Origin: an uncultured SAR86 cluster bacterium
Lineage (GTDB): Bacteria; Pseudomonadota; Gammaproteobacteria; Magnimaribacterales; D2472
Direction of reading: 5' to 3'
DNA length: 38,144 nt
NCBI GenBank assembly: GCA_902563835.1
Contig: CACEZB010000011.1
Coordinates: 1 to 38,144 of the forward strand
The notes under the pieces are model-generated. The model was not told the origin of the DNA. It ran no database searches and saw only the letters and a program-made list of their open reading frames with translations. Position numbers and translations under genes: made by a program. Of this stretch, positions 1 to 7,302 are shown in pieces (positions within the stretch are counted from its first letter, which is position 1; each line of letters opens with the position of its first letter).

Positions 1-2
1 TT

Positions 3-68
3 TTAAGATCAGAAACTGCAGCAATATATATTTCTACTTTAATTAAGAATCATTTTGGTAAAATTTAA
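3..68 (+). CDS. C-terminal end of an unidentified upstream gene (partial)
   Basis: An open frame enters from the left edge and stops with TAA two bases before the gshB start codon. The 21 visible codons read like an ordinary amphipathic C-terminal helix and a basic tail (ends NHFGKI). The tight spacing to gshB fits an upstream member of the same operon. The piece is too short to name, and it could be a chance open frame. Confidence 0.35.
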   Translation, partial: LRSETAAIYISTLIKNHFGKI

Positions 69-70
69 TT

Positions 71-997
71 ATGACAGATAAAGTTTTATTTATAACCGAT
101 GCCTACAAGGATTTAAATATAAAGAAAGATACTTCAATATTGATGATAGAGGAGGCAATAAGTCTTGGGTTTAAGTCATTCCAATGTGAGATTAACGATT
201 TATATATTGATGAAGGCATTGTTTATGCGGCCTCTAGAGAAATTTTTTCTGCAGGTTCTACACAGGTTGAAGGAATTTCAAAACAAGAAATAAGATTATC
301 TGATTTTAAATTTTCTTTTATGCGTAAAGATCCGCCTGTAAATGAAAGTTATATCAATTCCCTCCATTTGCTTGGATTAGCAGAAAAACAAGGGGCGGTT
401 GTATTTAATAAGCCAAGATCAATTAAAGAATTTAATGAAAAAATTTTTGCATTACATTTTAAAGAATTTACTCCAAAGACTTTAGTAACTTCTAATATAA
501 ATAAAATAGAAAATTTTTTTGAACTTCATAAGACAATAATAATTAAACCTTTAGATGGAATGGGCGGGGCTTCAATATATAAAATCGATGAATTAAATGA
601 GGAAAATAAAGATTTATTAATAAAAATGACAAATTCTCAACAAACCCATATTATTTGCCAAGAGTTTATAGAAGATATATACGATGGCGATTTTAGAATA
701 CTTATTATCCATGGAAAACCCTTCCACAAAACATTAGCTAGGATTCCTCAAGGCGATAGTTTTAAAGGCAATCTTGCCGCTGGGGGTAGAGGTGAGGCTA
801 GAGACATTTCAGATTATCAAAAAATAATTGCTGAAAAGGTTGGAGAATACTTAATGAAGAAGCATATTAATTTTGCTGGCATTGACGTGATTGGTAAATA
901 TCTAACTGAAATTAATATAACAAGCCCAACTTGCGCGAGAGAGATTTTTGATCAAACAGGATTAAATCCGATTAAAGAATATTTCAAAGGTTTATGA
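71..997 (+). CDS. gshB: Glutathione synthetase
   Basis: ATP-grasp ligase that joins gamma-glutamylcysteine and glycine to make glutathione in the cytosol. The 308-aa length is normal for the family. The N-terminal half carries the substrate-binding fold (conserved MRKDPP near residue 85). The ATP-grasp part shows KPLDGMGGASI near 160 and the family C-terminal signature EINITSPTCAREI near 280. The start gives the usual hydrophobic first strand (VLFITD). The stop overlaps the next start by four bases (ATGA), so gshB and the TonB-like gene are probably translationally coupled. The order gshB, tonB-like, ruvX matches Pseudomonas, except that yqgE, which sits between the latter two there, is missing. 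Identification is firm. Confidence 0.95.
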   Translation: MTDKVLFITDAYKDLNIKKDTSILMIEEAISLGFKSFQCEINDLYIDEGIVYAASREIFSAGSTQVEGISKQEIRLSDFKFSFMRKDPPVNESYINSLHLLGLAEKQGAVVFNKPRSIKEFNEKIFALHFKEFTPKTLVTSNINKIENFFELHKTIIIKPLDGMGGASIYKIDELNEENKDLLIKMTNSQQTHIICQEFIEDIYDGDFRILIIHGKPFHKTLARIPQGDSFKGNLAAGGRGEARDISDYQKIIAEKVGEYLMKKHINFAGIDVIGKYLTEINITSPTCAREIFDQTGLNPIKEYFKGL

Positions 998-1620
998 ATT
1001 CACTATCCACTTCACAGCAAAAAATTAGCAAACGCTCTTTAACATTTAATAAGTCTTTTATTATTTCTATAACCATGCATGCAATATTAATTTTCGGAAT
1101 TTCTATTACGACCTATTACAAACTCCCAATCTTTAATGAATCGCCAATTATTAATGTAAAGTTGGCAAATTCTAACCAAGATTATTTAGCAGATGCAGCT
1201 TTTAGTTCTGAAGATGATTATATAAATGACATGCCTTCACAAGAAAGTGGGAATATTCAAGCTTCAAAAAATACATATAAATCTTTAAAAGTTAAAAAAC
1301 TTCAAGCAAACTCTAAAGTAAATAGTGAAGAGGCAGTTTATTTAAATCTTTGGCAGAGGAAGATTGAATCAACAGGGGATAAGATCATTTCAGAAAATAA
1401 GAATTATTTAAATGGTAAGGTGCAAATTATGGCAACAATAGATGTCTACGGTAATCTAGTTAATTCTGAGATACTTATTTCCTCAGGCAATAGATTGATT
1501 GATGATATGGCTATCAATATTTTAAAAGAATCATCACCATTTGCACCATTCAATATAAGTATGTCAAATGAATACAGTGTTCTTGAAATAGTAAGAGACT
1601 GGAATTTTTCCTCTAATTAG
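994..1620 (+). CDS. tonB: TonB-like energy transducer
   Basis: Inner-membrane-anchored periplasmic protein of the TonB family, which passes proton-motive-force energy to outer-membrane receptors. It has 208 aa: a basic N-terminus, one membrane span at about 21-41, a polar linker, and a C-terminal TonB-type domain from about 120 (GKVQIMATIDVYGNLVNSEI, then a SSGNRLIDDMAI helix). Unlike classical TonB it has no proline-rich Glu-Pro/Lys-Pro spacer; the linker is Ser/Lys/Asn-rich. Its place between gshB and ruvX is that of the TonB3-type protein of Pseudomonas, so it may serve a dedicated receptor or surface structure rather than iron uptake in general. ExbB/ExbD are not in the window. The next start codon follows its stop directly. 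Confidence 0.8.
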   Translation: MNSLSTSQQKISKRSLTFNKSFIISITMHAILIFGISITTYYKLPIFNESPIINVKLANSNQDYLADAAFSSEDDYINDMPSQESGNIQASKNTYKSLKVKKLQANSKVNSEEAVYLNLWQRKIESTGDKIISENKNYLNGKVQIMATIDVYGNLVNSEILISSGNRLIDDMAINILKESSPFAPFNISMSNEYSVLEIVRDWNFSSN

Positions 1621-2013
1621 ATGCAAATAGTTGCTTTTGACTTTGGAGAAAAAAAGATAGGTGTTGCTGTAGGTCAGACTTCAACATATACATCTTCTCC
1701 ACTTCAAGTAATTTTTAATAATCATGATAAAGTGAATTGGAATGAGATTAGTGTATTGTTAGAAGAATGGAGGCCTGAACTTATTCTTATTGGAAAGCCT
1801 TTAAATATGGATGGAACAGATAGTGAAATGATGAAGAAAGTAGATGCCTTTTATAAAAAATTGGAAAGTTTATACGATGCAAAGTTTGAATATGTTGATG
1901 AAAGACTCACAACATTTGAAGCAAGAGATATTCTTAAAGAAAATAATATAGAAACTGTAGATGCCAATGCTGCAAAAATATTAATAGATAATTGGTTTAA
2001 TAGAAATAAATAA
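1621..2013 (+). CDS. ruvX: Putative pre-16S rRNA nuclease YqgF/RuvX
   Basis: RNase H-fold nuclease of the YqgF/RuvX family, linked to maturation of the 5' end of 16S rRNA. At 130 aa it is slightly shorter than the ~138 aa of E. coli. The first strand carries the catalytic Asp7 in AFDFGEKKIGVA, the second acidic patch is VDERLTT at 92-98, and the C-terminal helix DANAAKILID carries the last acidic residue. The ATG directly abuts the preceding TAG, and dnaG starts two bases after its TAA, so it is an internal operon gene translated by coupling. Confidence 0.93.
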   Translation: MQIVAFDFGEKKIGVAVGQTSTYTSSPLQVIFNNHDKVNWNEISVLLEEWRPELILIGKPLNMDGTDSEMMKKVDAFYKKLESLYDAKFEYVDERLTTFEARDILKENNIETVDANAAKILIDNWFNRNK

Positions 2014-2015
2014 TT

Positions 2016-3743
2016 ATGTCGATATCATCATCATTTATTGAACGTTTACTAGCTTCTGTAAATATTGTAGATGTCATTGGAGGAAGAGTGACTCTTGAAA
2101 GAAAGGGTGGTGGATATTGGGCAAAATGTCCATTTCATGGATCGGGAGAAGAAAGGACTGCATCTTTTAAAGTCTATGAAGAAACTGGAACATATCACTG
2201 TTTTGGTTGTAAAGAGTCTGGCAATGCCATACATTTTTTAAGAAAATATGATGGGCTTGATTTCATTGAAGCAGTTGAAATGCTGGCCTCTCAAGTTGGA
2301 ATGGAGGTTCCTAAACAAGAAGCGCCTATCGATACCTCTAATGCAACAAAAATAAATAATCGTGCTGCAGAAATATTCTATGAACAACTTAAATCAAAAG
2401 ATGGTATTAATACTGTTGCATATTTAAAAGATAGAGGTATTTCTGGAGAGACTGCCAAGTTTTTTCAATTAGGGTATTCAACAAATAAGAAACCTACATT
2501 ACACCAAAGACTAATAAAAGAATTTGAAGAAACGGATATTAAAGAATCTGGTTTGTTTGGAAATAATGATGATGGAGAATTTTACGATAGGTTTAGGGAC
2601 AGACTTATGTTCCCTATAAGAAATATAAAAGGTGAATGTATTGCATTTGGTGGCAGGCTAATTGAAGATAAAAATAACCAAGCAAAATATCTTAATTCGC
2701 CAGAAACCAAAACTTACAAAAAGAAGTATGAGCTTTATGGCCTCTTTGAAATTAGAGAGATTAATAAAAGGCCTGATTCTATTTTTCTTGTTGAGGGATA
2801 TATGGATGTTATAGGGTTATTTCAACACGATGTAAAAAATGCTGTTGCCTCATCTGGAACTGCCTTCACTCAAGAACAGCTAAGAAAGATTTTAAGTTAT
2901 ACAAATACAATCCATATAGTTTTTGATGGTGATGAGGCTGGTCATTAAGCATCTTGGAGAGCTGTTGAGAATGCTTTACCACTTCTTCGCGAAGATACCA
3001 GAATTAGTTTTATATTTCTTGATCCGGATGAAGATCCAGACAGCTATATTAGAAAAAATGGCAAAGATGCATTCATGAAACTAGCAAAAGAATCAAAATC
3101 ATTTTCTGAATTTTTTATAGAGACTATAAAAGAACATGATGATTTAACTTCGGTTGAGGGAAGGTCAATGGTCGCTCGTTTTGCATTACCACTAATTAAT
3201 AAAATTTCGAACGATACTTTAAAACAAGCATATATCAAAGAAATATCTAATATTTGTGATCTAGATATATCCAAGCTTACTCAAAATACATCAAATTCAG
3301 TAAAATCCAATTCCTCAAAAAAAGAAGAAGTTAAAAAAAATTCTAGTTCTATTTTAAAGAAGTCTGTCTTAGGTATTTTTATGGCACTAATCCAATACCC
3401 CAAATTAGCAACTACCCAAGAGTTCGATCTAATTAAAACAGATTCTAAATTTTCTTTTTTAAAAGATATTAAAAATTTTTATATAGATAACCCTGAAATT
3501 TCAGCTTCAATTATTTTAGAAAAGATAGCAAATGAAAATGTTAAAAATATTTTTGGTGAAGCATTGGTATCAGAAATCAAATTATCTAAAGAAGATGCTT
3601 TGTCTATGATAAAAGATTGCTTGGAGTTAATTATTAAATCTGAGGCTGAAAGAGAAGAAATTTTAAAAGAAAAGTATAATATGCAAGAATTAACTTCTTC
3701 CGAAAAAAGAGAATTACAACAAATTATTCTAAAAAAAAGATAA
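2016..3743 (+). pseudogene. dnaG: DNA primase, interrupted by an in-frame stop codon
   Basis: The frame encodes a DnaG primase of about 575 codons, near the family length, but a TAA at 2946-2948 splits it into 310 aa and a downstream part whose first in-frame ATG is at 3075. The N-terminal CHC2 zinc finger is present (CPFH, then CFGC about 25 residues later), as are the RNA-polymerase core and the first TOPRIM motifs (LVEGYMDV, FDGDEAGH). The stop falls right after DGDEAGH. Reading continues in the same frame as ASWRAVENALPLL and DPDEDPDSYIRKNGKDAF, which matches the rest of the primase TOPRIM domain, and ends with the helicase-binding domain. No frameshift is needed: one base change in a Lys codon (AAA to TAA) explains it. 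As dnaG is normally essential, a sequencing or assembly error is likely. Confidence 0.88.
2946..2948 (+). other. In-frame TAA stop inside the DnaG TOPRIM domain
   Basis: The codons before it spell DGDEAGH and those after it ASWRAVE, a continuous match to DnaG. The stop occupies a site that is usually basic or polar in relatives. A ribosome halting here would lose part of the TOPRIM domain and the whole DnaB-interaction domain. Confidence 0.9.
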
Positions 3744-3792
3744 AATGTCGCAGGAAGAAAAAGCTTTAATAAAAGATTTAAGCTCAAATTAG

Positions 3793-3812
3793 ATTGATTT
3801 TTGATAATCAAT
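3793..3812 (+). other. Small inverted repeat between dnaG and rpoD
   Basis: ATTGATT at 3793-3799 and AATCAAT at 3806-3812 can form a 7-bp AT-rich hairpin with a 6-base loop. No T-tract follows, so it is not a normal terminator. In E. coli the dnaG-rpoD gap is an RNA processing site, and this could play a similar role. That is inference and the stem is weak. Confidence 0.3.
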
Positions 3813-3851
3813 CCATACATATAGGGGATATACTCGAGGTGCAACTAATCC

Positions 3852-5666
3852 GTGGATAAATTAAACCAAAAGGGCTCAAGAATTGCAGAGCTTATAGAAA
3901 AAGGAAGAGAACAAGGCTATTTGACCTATGCTGATGTTAATGATCATTTGCCAGATGATATATCTGATCCAGATCAGGTAGATGAAATTATTGGGATGAT
4001 TAATGACTTGGGTTTGCAAGTTCACGAAACTGCACCTGATGCTGATACTTTGATGCTTGCTGAATCTGAAAATTCTGATGATATTGCTTTAGAACAAGCT
4101 GCTGAAGCTCTTGCTGCTGTCGAAAATGAAACTGGAAGAACAACTGATCCAGTTCGAATGTATATGAGGGAAATGGGAACCGTTGATCTTTTAACTAGAG
4201 AAGGCGAGATAGAGATAGCAAAGAGAATAGAGGAGGGAATGAGAGATCTCCTAGATGCAAGTGTTTATTATCCAAAAACAGTTGAATATGTCTTGTATTA
4301 TTTTCAACTTGTAAAAGATGGTGAAAAGAAGATTAATGATTTATTAACAGGGTTCTTAGAAGAAATGGAAGAAGTCCCTTCAGCAGGGCCCGGAAGTCAA
4401 AGAGCTAAAGAAGAAGCAGAGGCTGCTGAATCATCAGATGAAGAATCTTCCTCTGGTCCTGATATGAAAGAAGTTCAAAGACGAATGACCAGCCTCAAAA
4501 AACAATTTAATAAAACCACTAAAGTTATTGAGAAAAAAGGAAGACACTCAAAAGAAGCTAATGCAGAATACAAAAAGCTTGGGGAGATTTTCCAGTTCTT
4601 AAAATTTAGTCCGAGAATGTTCGATGATATTGCAGCTATTGCAAGACATGGATTGAATAGCCTGAGAGAAAAAGAAAGATTTATCCAAAATGAACTAGTT
4701 AAAAAAGCTCGTATGCCAAGAAAAGATTTTTTAGCTTTATATCCAGGCAATTTAACTAAAGTTAGATGGGTTGATGCCTTAATGAAAGAAAAAAAATATA
4801 AAAAAGATCTATTAGAGGCCGTTAAACAAGATGTTGTTATTGCTCAAAAAGACATTATAGCTCTTGAAGAAAAAATTGGTTTATCCATTAAAGAAATTAA
4901 AGAAATTAATAGAAATATGTCTATGGGAGAAACCAAAATGCGACGGGCTAAAAAGGATATGGTTGAAGCTAACCTTAGATTAGTTATTTCTATTGCAAAA
5001 AAATACACCAATAGAGGATTGCAATTTTTAGATTTAATTCAAGAAGGTAATATTGGTTTGATGAAAGCAGTTGATAAGTTTGAGTATAGAAGAGGTTATA
5101 AATTCTCTACTTATGCAACATGGTGGATAAGACAAGCGATTACTAGGTCTATTGCAGACCAAGCAAGAACAATCAGAATCCCAGTCCATATGATTGAAAC
5201 TATAAATAAATTAAATAGAGTCTCTCGTCAGATGATGCAAGATATGGGTAGGGAACCAACTCCAGAAGAACTAAGTCAAGAACTTGATATGCCTGAAGAC
5301 AAGGTTAGGAAAGTGCTTAAAATTGCAAAAGAACCCATTTCAACTGAAACACCTATTGGGGATGATGAAGATTCAAGCTTAGGTGATTTCATTGAAGATA
5401 CTGTTATTGAATCTCCATTAGAAAATGCTACTGAGGAAAGTTTACACTTTGCAACTGATGACGTTCTTGCCTCACTTACAGCAAGAGAAGCAAAGGTTTT
5501 AAGAATGAGATTCGGTATTGGCATGAATACAGACCATACACTTGAAGAGGTAGGCAAGCAGTTTGATGTTACCAGAGAAAGAATAAGACAAATTGAGGCA
5601 AAAGCTTTAAGAAAGTTAAGACATCCTAGTAGATCGAGTCACTTAAAAAGTTTCTTGGACGAATAA
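3852..5666 (+). CDS. rpoD: RNA polymerase sigma factor RpoD (sigma-70)
   Basis: Primary sigma factor, 604 aa, within the normal range for gammaproteobacteria. Region 1.1 (about 1-80) has the typical [17 protein letters not shown]. Region 1.2 starts at [16 protein letters not shown] near 99. A long acidic and basic non-conserved insert follows, then regions 2.1-2.4 from about 366 ([35 protein letters not shown]). Regions 3 and 4 end with [19 protein letters not shown], the -35 recognition helix-turn-helix. The start is GTG at 3852, chosen because it gives the region 1.1 start and has GAGGT at 3836-3840 upstream. It follows dnaG as in the macromolecular-synthesis operon, but rpsU is not upstream. 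It converges on the YrbL-like gene with a 3-base gap and no evident terminator. Confidence 0.98.
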   Translation: MDKLNQKGSRIAELIEKGREQGYLTYADVNDHLPDDISDPDQVDEIIGMINDLGLQVHETAPDADTLMLAESENSDDIALEQAAEALAAVENETGRTTDPVRMYMREMGTVDLLTREGEIEIAKRIEEGMRDLLDASVYYPKTVEYVLYYFQLVKDGEKKINDLLTGFLEEMEEVPSAGPGSQRAKEEAEAAESSDEESSSGPDMKEVQRRMTSLKKQFNKTTKVIEKKGRHSKEANAEYKKLGEIFQFLKFSPRMFDDIAAIARHGLNSLREKERFIQNELVKKARMPRKDFLALYPGNLTKVRWVDALMKEKKYKKDLLEAVKQDVVIAQKDIIALEEKIGLSIKEIKEINRNMSMGETKMRRAKKDMVEANLRLVISIAKKYTNRGLQFLDLIQEGNIGLMKAVDKFEYRRGYKFSTYATWWIRQAITRSIADQARTIRIPVHMIETINKLNRVSRQMMQDMGREPTPEELSQELDMPEDKVRKVLKIAKEPISTETPIGDDEDSSLGDFIEDTVIESPLENATEESLHFATDDVLASLTAREAKVLRMRFGIGMNTDHTLEEVGKQFDVTRERIRQIEAKALRKLRHPSRSSHLKSFLDE

Positions 5667-5669
5667 ATT

Positions 5670-6305
5670 TTATTTCCAATTACCTTTTCTACCAGACAGA
5701 TCCCAATTAATTCTACTCCACATTAACTTAATTCTCTTTTCGACGTATCTTTTAGCAAAATAAGTTGAATAGTCATGGAGGGGTATAAATGCCTGCGGAC
5801 CAAGACCATCTATAATTTTTATTATTATTTTTCCATCTTGTTTTTTTAGAACTAGATTATGCGGAATAAGATTTTTAGTTAAGATTAAATTTTCTCTTAG
5901 CCATATATGAAATTCTTCTATAGATTTCTTTATTTCCTCAGTAACCCCATGAGTGAATAAATAATTTTCAAGAGTTTCAGCAATCTGATTGTCATTTTTT
6001 ATTAGTTCAGTTTCTGAAGCTATTCCAATATCCGTTTCAATCATTCCATACCATTTCGCTAAATGATTCCATATCTTTGGGTTATTACTTGTTAGAGCTT
6101 TTTGATTGTAAGCTTTTTGTTCTCTTAGATTATCATCAAAACTATTTTTTGATCTAAGTTTTTTATACCAAGGTTTATTCTTTATGATTTTTTCGAGCAA
6201 TCCAGGATGCACAACTTTAAGACATCTACCAGGATTATTTGGATGCACATAACATTTTCTATTACCACCTTCAGCAAATGGAGTGGAGTTACTTAGAACA
6301 ATCAT
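5670..6305 (-). CDS. YrbL-family (PhoP regulatory network) kinase-fold protein
   Basis: A 211-aa protein matching the YrbL-PhoP_reg family by its layout. It opens with a glycine-loop-like stretch and a conserved basic strand (AEGGNRKCYVHPNNPGRCLK, residues about 11-30). Near 145-160 it has a catalytic-loop-like NLIPHNLVL, and then a DFG-like IIDGLG. This is a degenerate protein-kinase fold. Family members are known as PhoP-regulated genes of uncertain biochemical role. The catalytic Asp usual before the xxPxN loop is replaced (LIPHN), so true kinase activity is doubtful. The gene stands alone on the minus strand, tail-to-tail with rpoD. Identification is by motif pattern only. Confidence 0.72.
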   Translation of the reverse strand: MIVLSNSTPFAEGGNRKCYVHPNNPGRCLKVVHPGLLEKIIKNKPWYKKLRSKNSFDDNLREQKAYNQKALTSNNPKIWNHLAKWYGMIETDIGIASETELIKNDNQIAETLENYLFTHGVTEEIKKSIEEFHIWLRENLILTKNLIPHNLVLKKQDGKIIIKIIDGLGPQAFIPLHDYSTYFAKRYVEKRIKLMWSRINWDLSGRKGNWK

Positions 6306-6371
6306 AATAAGATAATAGCCTATCAGTTTTAAATGAAAAGTTTAAAGACTTCCTTAAAAAATTAATTCTTA

Positions 6372-6377
6372 TATAAT
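6372..6377 (+). promoter_or_regulatory. Probable -10 element of the CAU tRNA
   Basis: A perfect TATAAT lies 27 bases before the mature tRNA 5' end, a reasonable distance for a short 5' leader. No convincing TTGACA-like -35 is seen 16-18 bases upstream, so the call rests on the -10 and its position. Confidence 0.4.
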
Positions 6378-6404
6378 TATCGCTCTTTTGTTCATATGAA
6401 CATT

Positions 6405-6481
6405 GGGCCTGTAGCTCAGTTGGTTAGAGCAGTGGACTCATAATCCATTGGTCGGAGGTTCGAGTCCTCCCGGGCCCACCA
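6405..6481 (+). tRNA. tRNA with CAU anticodon (Ile2 or elongator Met)
   Basis: A full 77-base cloverleaf with encoded CCA. The 7-bp acceptor stem is GGGCCTG pairing with CGGGCCC. The D arm, a 5-bp anticodon stem with loop CTCATAA, and the T arm GGAGG-TTCGAGT-CCTCC are all intact. G1-C72 pairing and the lack of three G-C pairs in the anticodon stem exclude initiator tRNA. C4-G69 and C5-G68 in the acceptor stem are features that TilS uses to pick tRNA-Ile2, whose C34 becomes lysidine to read AUA. AUA codons are frequent in the surrounding genes. Ile2 is therefore favoured, but Met cannot be ruled out by eye. It has a near-identical 3' partner at 7189-7222. Confidence 0.96.
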
Positions 6482-6484
6482 TTT
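6450..6484 (+). repeat. Direct repeat copy 1 (3' end of the CAU tRNA)
   Basis: These 35 bases recur at 7189-7222. The two copies share GGTCGG, then GGTTCGAGTCCTCCC and GCCCACCATTT; they differ by two substitutions and one missing base. The arrangement, tRNA 3' end then DNA then a second tRNA 3' end, resembles the att repeats left by elements that integrate in tRNA genes. No integrase gene lies between the copies. Confidence 0.7.
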
Positions 6485-6543
6485 GCAATTTATACTTGAT
6501 AGCACTTAATCTTGTGACTCTATATTTTTACGCCTTTCAGCAA

Positions 6544-6702
6544 CTACATCAATCTAAATGCTCTTGCTATACATAACCCACCAAACCCACCAGTTATGTA
6601 TCCCAAGATATTAGTTAACCAAAAGTCCATTGAAAAAAACCACATTCCTAATGCAAAAGATATCAGTCCCCAAATAATTCCGTAAACAAATGTCTCACTC
6701 AT
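6544..6702 (-). CDS. Small hydrophobic membrane protein, unknown
   Basis: A 52-codon frame starting MSETFVYGIIWGLISFALG. It is almost wholly hydrophobic, with two likely membrane segments at about 5-24 and 28-48 and a short basic tail (ARAFRLM). It begins five bases after the stop of the 132-aa gene on the same strand, so the two could be co-transcribed. No strong Shine-Dalgarno sequence is visible, so translation probably depends on coupling. It lies between the two tRNA-end repeats. No family is recognised. It resembles small two-span membrane proteins but could be spurious. Confidence 0.5.
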   Translation of the reverse strand: MSETFVYGIIWGLISFALGMWFFSMDFWLTNILGYITGGFGGLCIARAFRLM

Positions 6703-6707
6703 AGTAA

Positions 6708-7106
6708 TTAATTTAGTTGCCCATCAATCATTACATCACCCACACCCTTTTTCACCAGCTCTTCATGGATCACTTCCATAAAAGTATTTTGATAATCTGG
6801 TGTATTTTTTCCAAAGTCTGCTTCGATTTCTAATATGGCAACTGTAAAACCTGCTAAACCTGGACCTGAGACCCTTTTGTAGTGACTCATTATGGAGTCT
6901 TTGTCAGGGTGACTTGGGTCAGAATAAAATCTTGACTGGAGTGAAACATCTACAATTTTTAGTATTTCTTGTTGAATTCCCTCTGAAGTTTGACAATTCT
7001 TTGTATCAATTAACTGATGTGCTATTGCTTCTAGAAATCTATCAGCAACCCATCTTGCAGTGCCTCCCACAGCACCTTTTCTTGCAGCAAATTTCATTAA
7101 ACCCAT
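6708..7106 (-). CDS. Hypothetical protein (132 aa)
   Basis: Not recognised. The product is soluble-looking with mixed charge. The N-terminus is basic and glycine-rich (MGLMKFAARKGAVGGTARWV), followed by predicted helices (ADRFLEAIAHQLI) and a polar C-terminal half with Asp/Lys-rich turns (FYSDPSHPDKDSI). There is no signal peptide, membrane span or metal motif. The start was taken at the ATG giving the basic amphipathic N-terminus. It lies inside the interval bounded by the two tRNA 3' ends, so it may be cargo of a decayed integrated element. Base composition looks host-like, unlike the amine oxidase further right. Confidence 0.6.
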   Translation of the reverse strand: MGLMKFAARKGAVGGTARWVADRFLEAIAHQLIDTKNCQTSEGIQQEILKIVDVSLQSRFYSDPSHPDKDSIMSHYKRVSGPGLAGFTVAILEIEADFGKNTPDYQNTFMEVIHEELVKKGVGDVMIDGQLN

Positions 7107-7140
7107 ATATACTCCATTATCTAACTCTATTAAATATATA

Positions 7141-7167
7141 CCTACTTTTATTTTTTTTCAAAGTAGG
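7141..7167. repeat. Inverted repeat beside the tRNA remnant
   Basis: CCTACTTT at 7141-7148 is perfectly inverted as AAAGTAGG at 7160-7167, around an 11-base T-rich loop. It occupies the place where the 5' half of the tRNA-Ile should be, just left of the remnant, and lies upstream of the 132-aa minus-strand gene. It could be a recombination scar, an operator, or chance. Confidence 0.45.
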
Positions 7168-7171
7168 GTTG

Positions 7172-7219
7172 ACCCCTGATAAGGGTGAGGTCGGTGGTTC
7201 GAGTCCTCCCAGCCCACCA
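7172..7219 (+). pseudogene. tRNA-Ile(GAU) 3' fragment
   Basis: The sequence matches a bacterial tRNA-Ile from the anticodon stem onward: ACCCC-TGATAAG-GGGT stem-loop with anticodon GAU, variable region GAGGTC, T arm and CCA. The acceptor 5' strand, the D arm and everything before the anticodon stem are missing. In the T stem GGTGG faces CCTCC, leaving a T-T mismatch; the left strand fits tRNA-Ile and the right strand equals that of the CAU tRNA 0.7 kb away. One base of the acceptor 3' strand is also lost. It cannot fold as a working tRNA. Confidence 0.85.
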
Positions 7220-7222
7220 TTT
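7189..7222 (+). repeat. Direct repeat copy 2 (end of the tRNA-Ile fragment)
   Basis: Partner of 6450-6484. The shared block spans the T arm, the acceptor 3' strand, CCA and three following T residues, so identity continues past the tRNA itself. Confidence 0.7.
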
Positions 7223-7257
7223 TAAAGGGTTTCCAAGGTTTTACTGTTCTTAAAATG

Positions 7258-7263
7258 TATAAT
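7258..7263 (+). promoter_or_regulatory. Possible -10 element of the amine oxidase
   Basis: A perfect TATAAT lies 40 bases before the start codon, in the AT-rich strip between the tRNA fragment and the GC-rich gene. No well-spaced -35 is seen. It may be a host-derived promoter now driving the foreign gene. Confidence 0.3.
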
Positions 7264-7302
7264 TTCCTAATTGAGTGGGAATATAAATACTTTTAAGATC
7301 AT

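Noticed and set aside
3745-3792. A 15-codon frame (MSQEEKALIKDLSSN) just after dnaG
   Set aside because: It is faintly like the DnaG C-terminal helix but too short, has no ribosome site of its own, and is best seen as chance or a worn remnant.
7172-7219. A working tRNA-Ile(GAU)
   Set aside because: The acceptor 5' strand and the D arm are absent and the T stem has a mismatch, so it cannot mature.
6914-7225. A 103-codon plus-strand frame across the 132-aa gene and the tRNA fragment
   Set aside because: It reads antisense through the better-supported minus-strand gene and then through tRNA sequence; the composition is Leu/Phe-rich shadow coding.
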